Below, piece after piece: positions 13,101-25,100 of a stretch of DNA of 64,000 nt. The first letter of the stretch is position 1. Each line of letters opens with the position of its first letter. The notes under the pieces were generated by a model. It worked only from the letters and a program-made list of their open reading frames with translations. It searched no databases and had not been told where the DNA came from. Made by a program: the position numbers and the translations under genes. This stretch comes from Lepidodermella squamata (taxonomy: Eukaryota; Gastrotricha): positions 4,030,001 through 4,094,000 of the forward strand of contig JBLDXI010000009.1 of the NCBI GenBank assembly GCA_047495785.1, given 5' to 3'.

Positions 13101-13404
13101 TTCTTGCTCAAGCGCCTTGAAATTAAACCCCTTGCATTCGGCACTCCGCCTGCATCGCTCTGCACATTTTTTAAGGGTTCCGTCCCGTCCAGAAAGCAAG
13201 CCGCCGGATTGGATTCTGTCGTTATTGTTGGTACAGATTCCGTCTATTGCCGTGAACTCCATGATAGCTATAAAAAGATAAGTTTATAACCATTTTTTTG
13301 TTCATTTCGTTAGAATTACTCGGCCTAGTGGCGTCCGTTTTCCTCAACTGCCCAAAAGCAGCTGGTGCCAACGCAGCAGCGATGGCGAGAAAGCTGCACA
13401 GCAT
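10148..13404 (-). CDS. Array gene 3: secreted IgGFc-binding/SUEL lectin/discoidin/sushi protein
   Basis: Exons on the minus strand are 13320-13404, 10370-13267 and 10148-10308, giving 1047 aa. A signal peptide (MLCSFLAIAAALAPAAFG) precedes a PAN-like module (about 31-112), an IgGFc-binding-type domain (about 113-575), a DNDCDG/DNDFDG motif (584-626), a SUEL lectin (640-763), a discoidin-like domain (767-932) and two sushi modules. The second sushi is on a 161-nt exon, as in genes 1 and 4. This copy has the fewest introns: it lacks the TWK-motif intron of genes 1 and 2 and any intron near the DNDCDG motif. A 52-bp 5' UTR intron fits at 13411-13462, with its acceptor a few bases before the ATG. 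It pairs most closely with gene 4 in sequence and intron pattern. Confidence 0.87.
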
Positions 13405-15240
13405 ATTGCCCTGGATGAAACCAATGTAGAATATGGTAAATAATGATCAAAAAGAGTGTTACCTCGAGTCGAAAATTCAATAAATATCAAAAAGCTTGAA
13501 CAATGCAGAAACCCTGGCGTTAATCTTGGTTAAATATCGGACCGTCGAGGCTCCCGGCGGCTTCAATACGCCCACCGGCTTACAATATCTTTTACTTATT
13601 CGATTCGTTCCACTTATAATTTCATTTCATTGTTTCATAACTTTTTCGCTCTTTTTTCAGCGCATGGGTTATTTGTTCAACCGCTGCTCATAATGATAAG
13701 CGGTTTAGTTTAAATACACGCTCGTGCGATTTTGAATCTTAAGAGATTACTTATACCGGGTGAAACAAAATTTTATCACGTTCTTTCTCGAAAATTTCTC
13801 GCGGGATTTTCATTGTTGACGATGAAATTGGAAAGCTAAAAATAAGAAATTGGTACGAGCTTACAAGGCGTGCCCACGAAATGCGCTTATTAAATCGTCT
13901 TACCGTTCCTGAATTCAAAGAATTATCTAGATAAAAAACTGCGGGGCTTATTTCCGACACCTCAAAAATGTATAAACATTACCTCTTACGGTTTCGACCG
14001 GATTCGAGTTGCGAATTATCCTGGCAAGCTAATCAGGGCTGCATGCATGATAGGTAATAGATTTTTTTTTTAATTTTTCGATTATTAAAATTGCAGTGAT
14101 TACTAAACTTTTGTTCTGAAACGTAAGACTGAATCAAAGGCTAGTTTCGGGTTTGACGCAATTTCCAACCTTGCATAGCACATTATATTGAACAGCGCAT
14201 AAAGTTGATAGAATTCGCACCATAGATAATAATAATTAATTCGCACGAAAGAGCAATTATCCGTGGTCTATTCAATCCAATGTGTCTTACATTGGGTTCA
14301 AGACCTGTCCTTTGCATGCATCCTCGAAACGAAAATTGCGGAATTCACGAAGAAATTAAGTTTGCATAAGCTTTCCCTTTTAGTAAAAAAATTTCTGGCG
14401 CACTAGTTGTTGTTTCAAACAAGGTGTTTTATCGCCATGTATCGCGCCCTTTGGGCCCTGCTCAGGGCCCATTGTTAAACGACGCCCAATACATTAAAAT
14501 GGAAAACATTGCCGCTTCGCTTATCCGTCATGCCCCGTGTCGTGTCTCATTAAATTAATCCCGTTGATGGTAATTTAACTTCGTTTCAAGTATGGGTTAG
14601 ATAGTGCAAACTCTTAGAAGAGGCTATTTTTCATTATCATGCCCATTCAGATTGCAGATGTTAGTCAATGACTCATGCTAGAAATTTTGCATAATCAAGA
14701 AGTTTGGAGATCGAGAAAATTTCATTGCATAACCTTGTTACCGCCTTTATAACAAATATACACCTCTTGTAAAAACTCTCCAGCATTATTCATCGTTTTT
14801 TATTTTAATGCGGTTTGACACGAATTTCATGACGAGCAGCAAATTCTTCAACCACTAACAAGATTTCATTGTTGTTTCATTGTGTGACCACTAGAAGATG
14901 GCGCGCGTGCGCGTTGTAACGGCAAAGCCGTTCTCATAATTCCATGCTAAATTCATAATCTTCATCTCCTCTTCTTGTTTGAGATTTTCTCAGCATAAGG
15001 TATAATGCCCTGGAGAGTTATGGCACGTTCCACTAACGAAACTTTATTAAATATATGTCAAATTTTGCATTTGCGTTGCAGCAATTATTGCCACCTCTTT
15101 TGTGTGCATTCTGCCACGCGATTTGAATGAAATATTCATCATCAGTTCATTAATTTATCGGGAGATGGGTGAATTTAAAACTAGGACAGTACCACGCAAA
15201 TAATTCAGGTCATAGCTGATCATTTTGTGTTTCTTTGCAC
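13405..15240. other. Intergenic spacer between array genes 3 and 4
   Basis: The longest gap in the array, 1.8 kb, AT-rich, with no coding exon I can support. The proximal part holds the 5' UTR intron and promoter of gene 3. I see no terminal inverted repeats or retroelement motifs in it. Confidence 0.45.
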
Positions 15241-18200
15241 TCAGATGCATCTTGGTGCGGGGTCGCTCCAAGTTCCATCGGCGCGGCAACTGAGAGTCGA
15301 TGCACCGGAGAGACGACGGCCGTTGAAGCAGGTGTATGTGATACGACTACCAACGAGATTTCCAGAACCACTCGCAGAACCTCCCTCGATTTGCGGAATT
15401 TCTGTGGAGACAAGTATATTTCACTGAAAAGTATTATGGTATTCCGAAACTCACCGGGGCAAGAATAAACCAAGTCGCACTGCTTCAGCGGTGAACTCCA
15501 TGTTCCATCGCTGCTGCAGTCGAGTCCGTAAGACTGAGCTCCTCCAGAGGTAGTGCGACCCTTGTTGCAAGTAACCATTGCTCTGGTACCGACCAAAGCC
15601 GTTCCTCCTTCAGCCCAGTTACTGAAAGGAACTGTTTGCGGTGGGCAAGATTTGACAGTTAAGCTATGAGCGAAATCAACATGAGCGCAAGGCCAATCTT
15701 TAAACTCAGTCGGGAGGATGCGAACGAAACGAGCAACGATGTTGTAGGCGAAAAGCGTACAAACTTTAACGTTGATCGAATCTGAGTTGCCGTCGAAAAC
15801 CTTGATACTGCCGCTAGAGTCAGTAACCGGAGTCCACGTTGCGCCGTCAAGCGAATAAGAAATCGTGAATTTGGTGACGTAGTAGTTATTGCGACGGCAG
15901 CCTGAGATGGCATACCAGCCAACAGGGTAGGCTGAGCCAAGGTCGATCTGGAGCCAAGGCGATGTTTTGTCGCAGGACGCCGGGCGCCAAGCCTCGACTG
16001 CATTTGTGTTGAAGGAGGACTTCTGGGGATGGAATTTATCGCCAGACTGGCCACAAGTGTTACCGCAAGACTCAGCAGCGGTCTCCTTGTACCAGCTCGA
16101 GGCCGAGCGCGATTGCATTGGCAGGTAATAACCGCTTTGCTGCTCCTTGTCATTCGAGCAAATGTACTGAGCATGGGCGTACAACGAACTTGACGGGCAG
16201 TTTGAATCTCCCTTCCAAAACGTATTCACGGGGATGATACACTTCGATTTAGTGCCGCATTGTAGGGAGGTCGTCAAGTAGACATCAGCCCAGTTGCAGC
16301 TTGTGTCGGAGTTGCATTTGTTTTCAGAGTTGTCAGCCGCGCAGCTTGCTTTAGCTTGGGTATAGAGGGGGTCATTTCCGCAGCTCAGTTCGTTGGCAAC
16401 GCCCATTCGGCCGAAATGGGCCTCCAAAACGTTGATAGCTGTTCCCTCAGGGCAGCTAAGGACCAGCTGGCCGCCAAAGCAAGCTTGGGCGGATTTCACC
16501 TCAGGGCAACGGTCAGTGTCGGCCGGCTTCGAATCGAAGCAATCTTCATCGACCCTTCCGTCGAAGTCGTTATCGATATTATCGCCGCAAAGTTCCTCGT
16601 CGGCAACACCGTCACAATCGTTATCACGACCATCGTTAACGACTATCTCCGTGCTTGGTTCGCAGTCAGTCAGGCCTATCAAATGGTTTCAAGGTCACCA
16701 GCTACAAAAATTTAGAAAAAAAAACTTACGCAATATACAAGATCCAGTCGGATAAGCGATCGACTCTCGGTCGCCTGCGCCGTATATGTAGGCCTCGAAT
16801 CGGACACCGCGCACGGAGTGTTCAATGCGGAACTGCTGCTTGGCCGAGCTGAGTTTATAGAAGCCACCGACCATCTGAGTTTCTCCAGCTGCAATGCCAG
16901 GAATGTCTACCCAGTTGATACCAGTCAATGGGGTCTTGTCGAGCAGGAATCCATTTCTCGCAGCCTTAGCGACAATAATCGTCAAATAGTTGGTGTAGGT
17001 CGATGCGACTCCAGTTGGCGTAACGAAAGTGTAACCAAAGCCGAACTGAGCAGTAGGAATGCAAATGGTCATCGACGGATCTCCAGGGACTTTTGTATCG
17101 ACAGCGGAGTGAGTGAACTGAATCGCCTGGAAGGTTTTGCCCTTCTGCGACGAAAATCGCATCCACTCGGTGACAGAAGTGGCAGGGAATCGGACAGTTT
17201 CATGCTGTTGAAGCGTGAATGTCTGACTAGCCCTTTCGTTCGAATCAACTGTAATGGTTGTGTCGTCAGCGTCGGCAGTAATCAACCAGTAGTCAAACAG
17301 CCTAGCAACACGGCTAGGAGTCGGCCATGCAATGCAGTCACTTCCCCAAGTGGCGATGGGGAAAAGCTGCTCAACGAGATGGTCACGAGACAGCGATGCT
17401 CCGACATTGACGCGAGAATTGCCAGACCAAACTGCGACATCATCGCCAGCCTGAATGAAAGTACCCGTCAAGTCGCACTTGTCCTGAATCTGAAGGACAT
17501 CCAGCGGTCCGAGGGGCACGTTCATAATAGTTTCGCCGTTGGTGTAAGTTCTGCCTTGATAAGGCACCGCGCATTTTACATCAAGGGAATTAGGTGGGTT
17601 GATGGGCTGGTCCCAAGTTCCAACATTCGACGCGGGAAGTGTTGGCAGCGTGATGTTAACTCTCGTTATAGTGTTTGCCGCAATAGCGAACTCGCAGTTA
17701 TAATTTGGTGGCCAGAAGCAAGCAGCGACGTACCAACGGCCAAGGGTATCGACAGGCATGCCCAAGAAAGCATCCGCAGTATAGTATTCCTTGTTGACAC
17801 CGTACAAAACGAAGTTTTTATCTGACTTGAGGCGAAGAGCTTTTTTCTCGATGGTCAATGCCAGGTTGGATTCAGAATTGGTCATCTTCCAGGTGTAAGG
17901 AACAGTCAACATTTTAGCCTCCTTATTAGCGATGTTGAAGCTCTGTGAAACCCTAGAGTTTCCGGTAGGGAGGGGGGCTGATTCCATGGTGACTCCGATC
18001 GTTTCATACTTGTCTTGCGACACCCAGATCTCGAGAGACATGTTAACAGGACGTTCGGCTCGGTTAGACATGAACGCGACAAGAAACTCCTTGCCCTCTG
18101 TACCAACATCGCAGGCGATGAGTTCTTTAAGGTAGAAATTCTGGACGCCGACAGCTGGGACGGTGCTGTCGCATTCACGGCGGAAGAGTTGGCACTCGTT

Positions 18201-18489
18201 TAGGAGTGGTGAGAAGTTGAAGCCTCGGCATTGCTCAGCGCGACGGCATCGTTCAGCACAGGCCTTGAGAGTTCCGTCGCGGCCACGAAGCGGACCTTCA
18301 AGCCTATCGTTGTTGTTGTTGCAGACACCGAAAATCGTGGTGAAGTCCGAAAGAGCTGTAAAATGTTTGGTAAAATAGAGCTTGATATCAAGCGGTTTTC
18401 TTACAGGGACGATTATCTTCTTCGGTTGCTTCCAAAGCTCCGAGGGCCGCGCCGACAGTCGCGGCTATGGTGAGGAGACGAAAAATCAT
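15241..18489 (-). CDS. Array gene 4: secreted IgGFc-binding/SUEL lectin/discoidin/sushi protein
   Basis: Exons on the minus strand are 18405-18489, 16730-18355, 15455-16675 and 15241-15401, giving 1030 aa. It has a signal peptide (MIFRLLTIAATVGAALG), the PAN-like module with a run of Asn, the IgGFc-binding-type domain, DNDCDG/DNDFDG motif, SUEL lectin, discoidin-like domain and two sushi modules. A 60-bp 5' UTR intron fits at 18497-18556, and a TATAAA box lies further upstream. The intron at 16676-16729 interrupts the short linker before the DNDCDG motif, three codons from where gene 2 has one. Codon phases agree throughout. Confidence 0.87.
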
Positions 18490-19126
18490 TGGTAACCTGC
18501 AAGAAAAACGGAATATTGTCGAAGTTCTTTAAACTGAGTTGATGCGTTCGACTTACAGCAGGGTCAGTCGTAAGCAGAATGCTGGTCAAGAAGCCACCAG
18601 CTCAGCCGGTTTATATGCACCCCTCAAGGCACCCGGCGTCAAAATCCTCCGCCCCCACTTTAATGGCAGCTAAAGATTGCATATAATCAAAAATATTCAG
18701 ACAAAACAATGCGTTTTTGCAATAACAAGAGGCAATTCGCGGTATTTACATGATGTTTCTATCTCATTTCAAGTAATACGTGTAGCTGCTATAAAAGTAT
18801 AGCACATCTCCAGCCATTTTTTCATACGTCCACGTTCCAGCTCATATGGTGTGGCCGGCATGCGGCAAGTTATGCTGCTGATCCTTGGAATTTCAAACTT
18901 GTTACTTTAACGAGAAATGAAGATGCCACTAACAATGCAAGCATCCCATGCACTTACACTGAATGCACCGAAGGTTAGCCACAGCTTAAAATTGACATTC
19001 CAAACACGCATTTTTCGCCACGTGATTTTTCGTTATTTTATTAATTAATATGTCAAGTGCACTCAACTTAAAAAATTGCAAAAAAAATCACGAAAAATTC
19101 TTGGATAATCACAGAGTAAAATGAAA
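18490..19126. other. Spacer with array gene 4 promoter and ULK4 3' flank
   Basis: Contains the 5' UTR intron and TATA box of array gene 4. The rest, up to the ULK4 stop at 19127, shows no coding signal. Confidence 0.5.
18610..18615 (-). promoter_or_regulatory. TATA box of array gene 4
   Basis: TATAAA on the minus strand, about 55 bp upstream of the 5' UTR intron donor at 18556. This leaves room for a transcription start about 30 bp downstream of the box. I did not find an equally clear box before genes 1-3. Confidence 0.5.
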
Positions 19127-22100
19127 TTATTTTCCATGATGAGCAAGTGCAGCGACGATTTCGGTCGCTAACTGCGCGACATTAGCCGCATCGTTCGCTA
19201 TCGATGCCGTATCGGTAGCAGCCGTGGAAGGCGGTCCTAACGAGGCAGTTGCCAGCTTTTCAATAGCCCGCACGAGTCCGTCTGAATTGAGGGCAGTTCG
19301 CCGAGCCGGGGCGCTATCAGGTTGCTGAACCAGTCTTCGAAGGGTTCGAAGCAGCGGTTTAGCCCTGGAAGGCGGCGGTGGGTTCGAGAAGTGCGGACCG
19401 CTGTTGCTAAGGACGCTGACCCAAACGTGAACGTTGTGCTCGCTGAGGGCGCCTGACAACTCGGCTGGGCCGTAAAGTTGGGCCAGAAGCGATAAAATAT
19501 TGGCGGCAGTATCGACCATCTCAGTATCGTCGATAACAAGCTGAAAAAAAAGGAATTTGAATTTATGGGAGAAAATTTAAATTTTTTAATAAAATTTACA
19601 AATTTCAGCTATCATCATTCAGCCGTAAAATTATATTGAAAATTTCAAAAATTAGTAAATAGTGCAAACTCATTTTAATTTCAACTTTTGTGGAAAATTT
19701 TTGAAAATCATATAAATTTCCTAATTTTTATGATATTAACAAAAATTACTTACCAAATTGACCAGAATGAAGTCTAGGGTTGCCAAGCCTTTCGCTGATT
19801 TCAACGCTTCCTCGGCCAGCTCCTGAGCACTCGATCCAAGGCCTTGCTGTCTAGCCTGAAAATTCGAGAAGAAATTAGAAAAAATACAATAAATGTTTTT
19901 AAAAAATTACCTGAATCGCTTTTCTTGCCGCTAAAGCGACATGTCGCAGCATATTATTGACAACAGAAAGCGACGCAAAAAGCGGCCTAGCAACCGGGTC
20001 CAAGGCGTTAGAAGAAATAGGCACGCCGCAGACACCCGCGGATTCCGTCAAAGTCGAGCACAAACCGGTGATTGTCTCAATGAAAATCGGCTGTAAAAAC
20101 GCGCCCAATTCAACGCTAGACTGCGCTAGAATCGCATCGATTATCTCCAGCAAGTGCTGAACGACCGACGTTTGCGGCTTGCGTTTATACCCGTCCAGGG
20201 TTGCAAGAATCACGCTGATCGTCGAGCTGGAATTCGATAGGGTTTTAACGATTCTCGGCGAAATTTGACAGGCCCCGAGTAGGAAAGACGCGGCCAGGGT
20301 CGGTAACGGGTCCGAGGCGACGAATAATCGGTCCAGGGTGGGTAGAATCGCCCTCAACAAATCGCTAACTCGCATGTTTTCAATACTTTTCTCCACCTTG
20401 AAAACAGCTGGTAACAAATCGGTTAGCAGCCTTAGTCCAGCTGCTTGTAACTCAATGTCTTGGGTATCGATGACTAATCGACTCAGTGGGGCTAGTAATG
20501 GGTAGTAAGACAACTGGCCGGTTGTTATTTGGTCGGATATCGCTGATTGGACGGTTGCTTCCAGGGCGCCTAGGACACCCTGGCGCAGGTCTTCGACGAC
20601 CACCATGACCGTGGTTGATGAGGCGACGGTCGATGAGGCGGATGACGTGGCCATGACTGCGTCGACTAGGGCGTTGTTCAGCTCGACCATGTCTGCGATG
20701 AACGCCGCGTCGATGACTTGCTGCCGGATGAGGGAGCAGCTGATCAGGTAGGCGACTACGGCTACTCCGGGCAGGGCGGCGTTGAGTTGCTTTGTTTGGG
20801 CGGTTGTTGGGTGCTGTTTCAGGGACACGTGGCGCAACGCTTCGATGGCTAGCTTGTTGAGTTTTGGAGGCAGGGCAGCTAAACTTGCGACGGCAGATGC
20901 TACACCGTGTTCTAAAATTTAAAAAATTAAATTAAATTAAATAATTGAAAAATTGATTAAAAATTTTAGATTTTTGTTTCGAAATAACGTGACGATATCG
21001 TACAGAAGGGGTGCAATCTAGTCGACTGCCACCGCAATTTGATTCAGAAAATTAAAAATAAATGGTTATTCTCAAAAATGAAACTTGAAGACACCGATAT
21101 AGTAAACCCTTCATTTGAGCTTAATTTTAATATAAACCGCCAAACGCTTCCCAAAAAGGCAAGGTGTAAGAGATAACGCCATTCTAATTTCTAATTTCCA
21201 ATAGCTGAAGGGCTAAATTGCCTCTATTTAATCTCTCATTATTTACCTAGTTTCAAGTATTTCATTGTCAAAGCCTATTTTGAGGTGACGTATGGGCAAC
21301 ATTGTTTGTTCACCTCGTAACTTCAAGATACTCCACTAAAACCGTAGGGTTGGGTAAAATAGGCTGTTTCATCAACAAAAGATTGAGAAAAACACAGATG
21401 TTACAGATCGCTCTTCCTTTATTTACTCACAGGGCATCACTTGAATTTAGCAGTCTCATCTAATAGGAACAAGCCGATCTGTTCTAGTCTAGTTCCTTCT
21501 CTGTGATGTCGAGAATCAACGTCGAAAAACTTATTGGTAGAATTTGTGTTCGTAGCCCTCTTGACCGCACCAAGTCGCACCAAGATTTCCAAGAGGTTGC
21601 GGTTCTCCATTAAATTGGCAGAATCGATTGCTGCAAACAAACAGGTGCCAAATCACGCAATTACTTTCTAACAGCCCTTCCAAAGTTTGAGGCTGGCCTC
21701 CAGAACTGCACCGTGGATTTACGCAAACTCCTTTCCCAACTCCTTTCAAATCTTTCTGGAGGAACTTGTGATAACCGGGTCGAAAATCACCAGACGCTAT
21801 GCGTGGAGGGCATTCAGCAAACGTTTTCGTGAGGGCAGCTAAATTTGGGAAGACTTGACCCTCCGAACGGCACCCGGCAGCATCGCATTTAATCCCGTTC
21901 GCTGATTCAGAGATTCTGTGCTCGGTTGTCTCTTTAACGAACCAGCATTCTTTCTTAAGCAGCAACTCCTTAACAGGTTGGGGTTCTTGACGCAAAGGGC
22001 AACTCGTATTGGTGCAAACGACCTGGTGATCTGCAATGCAGGGAGTTCTTTTGAGCAGCTCCAAAGCTTGAGGCACGCCTCCATAACGGCATCCCGTGTT

Positions 22101-25100
22101 TTGGCAAATCGCCTTACGCCTATCCGTCATACTGAAGCCTTAAAAAAATCTCTAAGTTGAATATAATTGAGGGGGAGCAGATGCAATAAACTCGAGTCGT
22201 AAAACTGAGACATCAGGTTAACAAGTTATCACGGAAAGTTTAGAGCAACCGAATAACTAGAGAAGGAAAATCAGCGATGTTATCAATGTAAACGCATGTG
22301 AAAGCCATTTCGGCTATTCGCAAATGATGATAATTGAAGAAATAAGTACATATAAGGAGAATCGCATAAATGTGTGTAAGAATTAAAATCAGAAGTGAGA
22401 CTACACTGCAGTTTACAAACGGCGCATGAAATCTGGAATGTTCCACGCCACGTGGACGCATTTCACGCGCAAGTAGTGAACAGTCGGCACGCTAGTATAT
22501 TTATGGTAACGACAGCCCACCTATCTCACACCAAATCCACGCTAGTGCATTTATGTTTAACGCCGGCAAAATTGTCCCAAATGAGGACGCGTAATAAGAA
22601 TGTAACGCTGTTTCAATACAGTAACGCTAGTATATTTATGCGTGCCGAGATGACTCGCCACGAGGCGTTACTCGTTTTGACGTGCAGCGGAAGAAATAAC
22701 GAGTGATAATAAGTACCGTGTTTTATCCAACACTATCCAACCTCAAATAATAGCCCCTCGAATAATAGCCACAAAAATTCATCCTAATATTGGGTCCAAA
22801 GGTTAATAATAGCCCACCTCGAATAGTAGCCACATTCCATATAATAATAGCAATACATCTAGTATGAGGGGAGGTGGCTAACGTGCCAGAAGGAAATTGA
22901 GACGTAGAGAAGAGAAGTGCGACAACGAGGAAGATAACAACAGTGCATTTAAGCTTAATTACAGCGACAAAGAGGAATATATTCAAGCAAAAAATGACTA
23001 AAATGTCTGTTGAAGTGATGATTTGACGTTTGAGCATGAATAATAGCCTGCCTTGAATAAAAGCCCCCTCGAATAATATCCCGATTTCTTTCACTACTTT
23101 TCGAGTTCGGAAAAAATAATATCCCAGGATACTATTCGATAAAATACGGTATACTGCAAAAAGGTGGCACCTATCAAGTTAAAAAGGGTGCCTGCTTTGA
23201 AATTGAAAAATCGTAAAAACATAGTCGTGCCCATTTGGACATACCTATAATCAATTATTTTAACTCAATTATTAAAGGATAGAAGTAAATAATATAGTAA
23301 TTTAATTTAATTAAGTTATCATGATTAAAGTAAATTATTGAATTATTGAATAATTTCGCAGGGGACAAGTAAGACAGGCCAAATACAACGAAAAAGTAAA
23401 GATATTACTGCGCGTGGTCAGACTTTTCAACAGTGACACCTCGGCGAATGAGGGTCAAATCAACCGTGACTTTTCATCAGTGACAACTTGTCGGTAGAAA
23501 ATGCACCCGTTCCAATAATTTTGATTCAATAAATAATTTTGAAAGCACTAATTTGAGATAATGCTATGAAAATTCGCCAAATATCGCCTCCAGAAGAAAA
23601 AGTAGGCCAGCAGGTAACAGGAGTGGAATCTTTTAGTGGACAACACTTTACACCGTAATACCTCGTGATCCTCACACGAATTCAATGACTCGCGGGTATT
23701 AGATATTAATCCACCAGAAAAAAATTCAAAAAGCTATTTCCGACTCCGAGTCTAAAGCATCCTACATCCGACGTCATGGTTCGATAATCAGTCACCAATG
23801 AGCTCAAACAATCGAAGCACTCTCTCGCGCATTATTTATTACAAATTATTGTAAAACCCAAATTCAACGTCAATCACAGAAGCTGTGAGGCTCGTTATGT
23901 CGAGTGCTAGCAACGCGTTCAAAGCATCTAGGATGTTTGTTTTTGAGTTCTTGTTCAGATTCGAAGACGGCCCCCGCCGACGGACACCTGAGATCAACGC
24001 ACGCCGTTCTATCGGCATTGAACACGTGAAGATCAGTCATTACACTGAGCACGCAAGTTAGCTCACGCAACAGCTCAACAGATCGCGGCTCTCCACGGAA
24101 AGGGCACAGCTCATTGGTGCAAACCGGCTGGTGAACAGTGCGCATCGTGCAGTAAGTGTTTTCTAACAAGTGCAACGGTTGAGGCCGGCCTTGGAAAGGG
24201 CAGCCTTGGTTACGGCAAATCGCGCGAGTTTGATGAGCCATACTAATTTTAAGCCTTAATTAAACTCTATTCGAAATAATTAAGGAGGATCACATTCTAT
24301 GAACCAGAGTCACCGAAATGAGGCATTAGGTAAAGAATTTTTCAGAGAATTAACCGAATAAAATTGTCCGAAATTAAGACGAATTTCTTACCCAAGTATT
24401 CGTGACGAGTGGCTGGCGAGATCGCTTTTTGAAAATCGCGTTCCAAATGCGAAGATAGCCTCGACTGGGTGCAATAGATCAGCATATCCGGGTTGTGTTT
24501 GACCACGATTCCAAAGCCGAGATAGCCCTTAGCTCGAACAATCGGCGATGTGTGTTCCATTTCAAACAGCAGCCCATCTAAAACCTCCTTGGACGAGGCC
24601 AATTTCGGTAGACGGCACAGAGCCACGCATAAAATGGTGATTAACGACTGGTGAATTCGAGGCGATTGGCTTGAAATAAGTGGGTCGAGAATTCCGGCCA
24701 GTGTGACGACTTCCATCAACGGTCCGACTAGGGCCGAATCGTGGAGTAAAATTCGACTGAGAGCGAGGGTGCATGAAATTTTGAGGGCGTCGTTGTTGCT
24801 ATTGCTGAAAATTGCCCAGAGTTGTTGCAGCGTCTCGCTGGTCAGAAATCGACGAAGTAAAGGATTTGCTGAAGCATTACGCGGGCAGGCCATAATATTT
24901 TCAATGATTTTAGCCGCATAGTGTCCAGTCGTAGGGCAATCACCTTCCTAGAATTACAAAAATGAATAAAATATTTAGGGAAAATCGTGGCTGGTGCAGT
25001 AATAGCTCTTTCCAAATTGGAAATTAGGAATTGTACAGTTCTTAACTCAATTTATCACGCTGGTCAATAATCAGAAACCCGCATCTCAAAATTCGCTAGG

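Noticed and set aside
19127-20911. Independent ARM-repeat gene downstream of ULK4
   Set aside because: Phase joins cleanly to the exon at 24392-24947, and the sequence follows the ULK4 C-terminus, so the long intron with nested genes is the better model.
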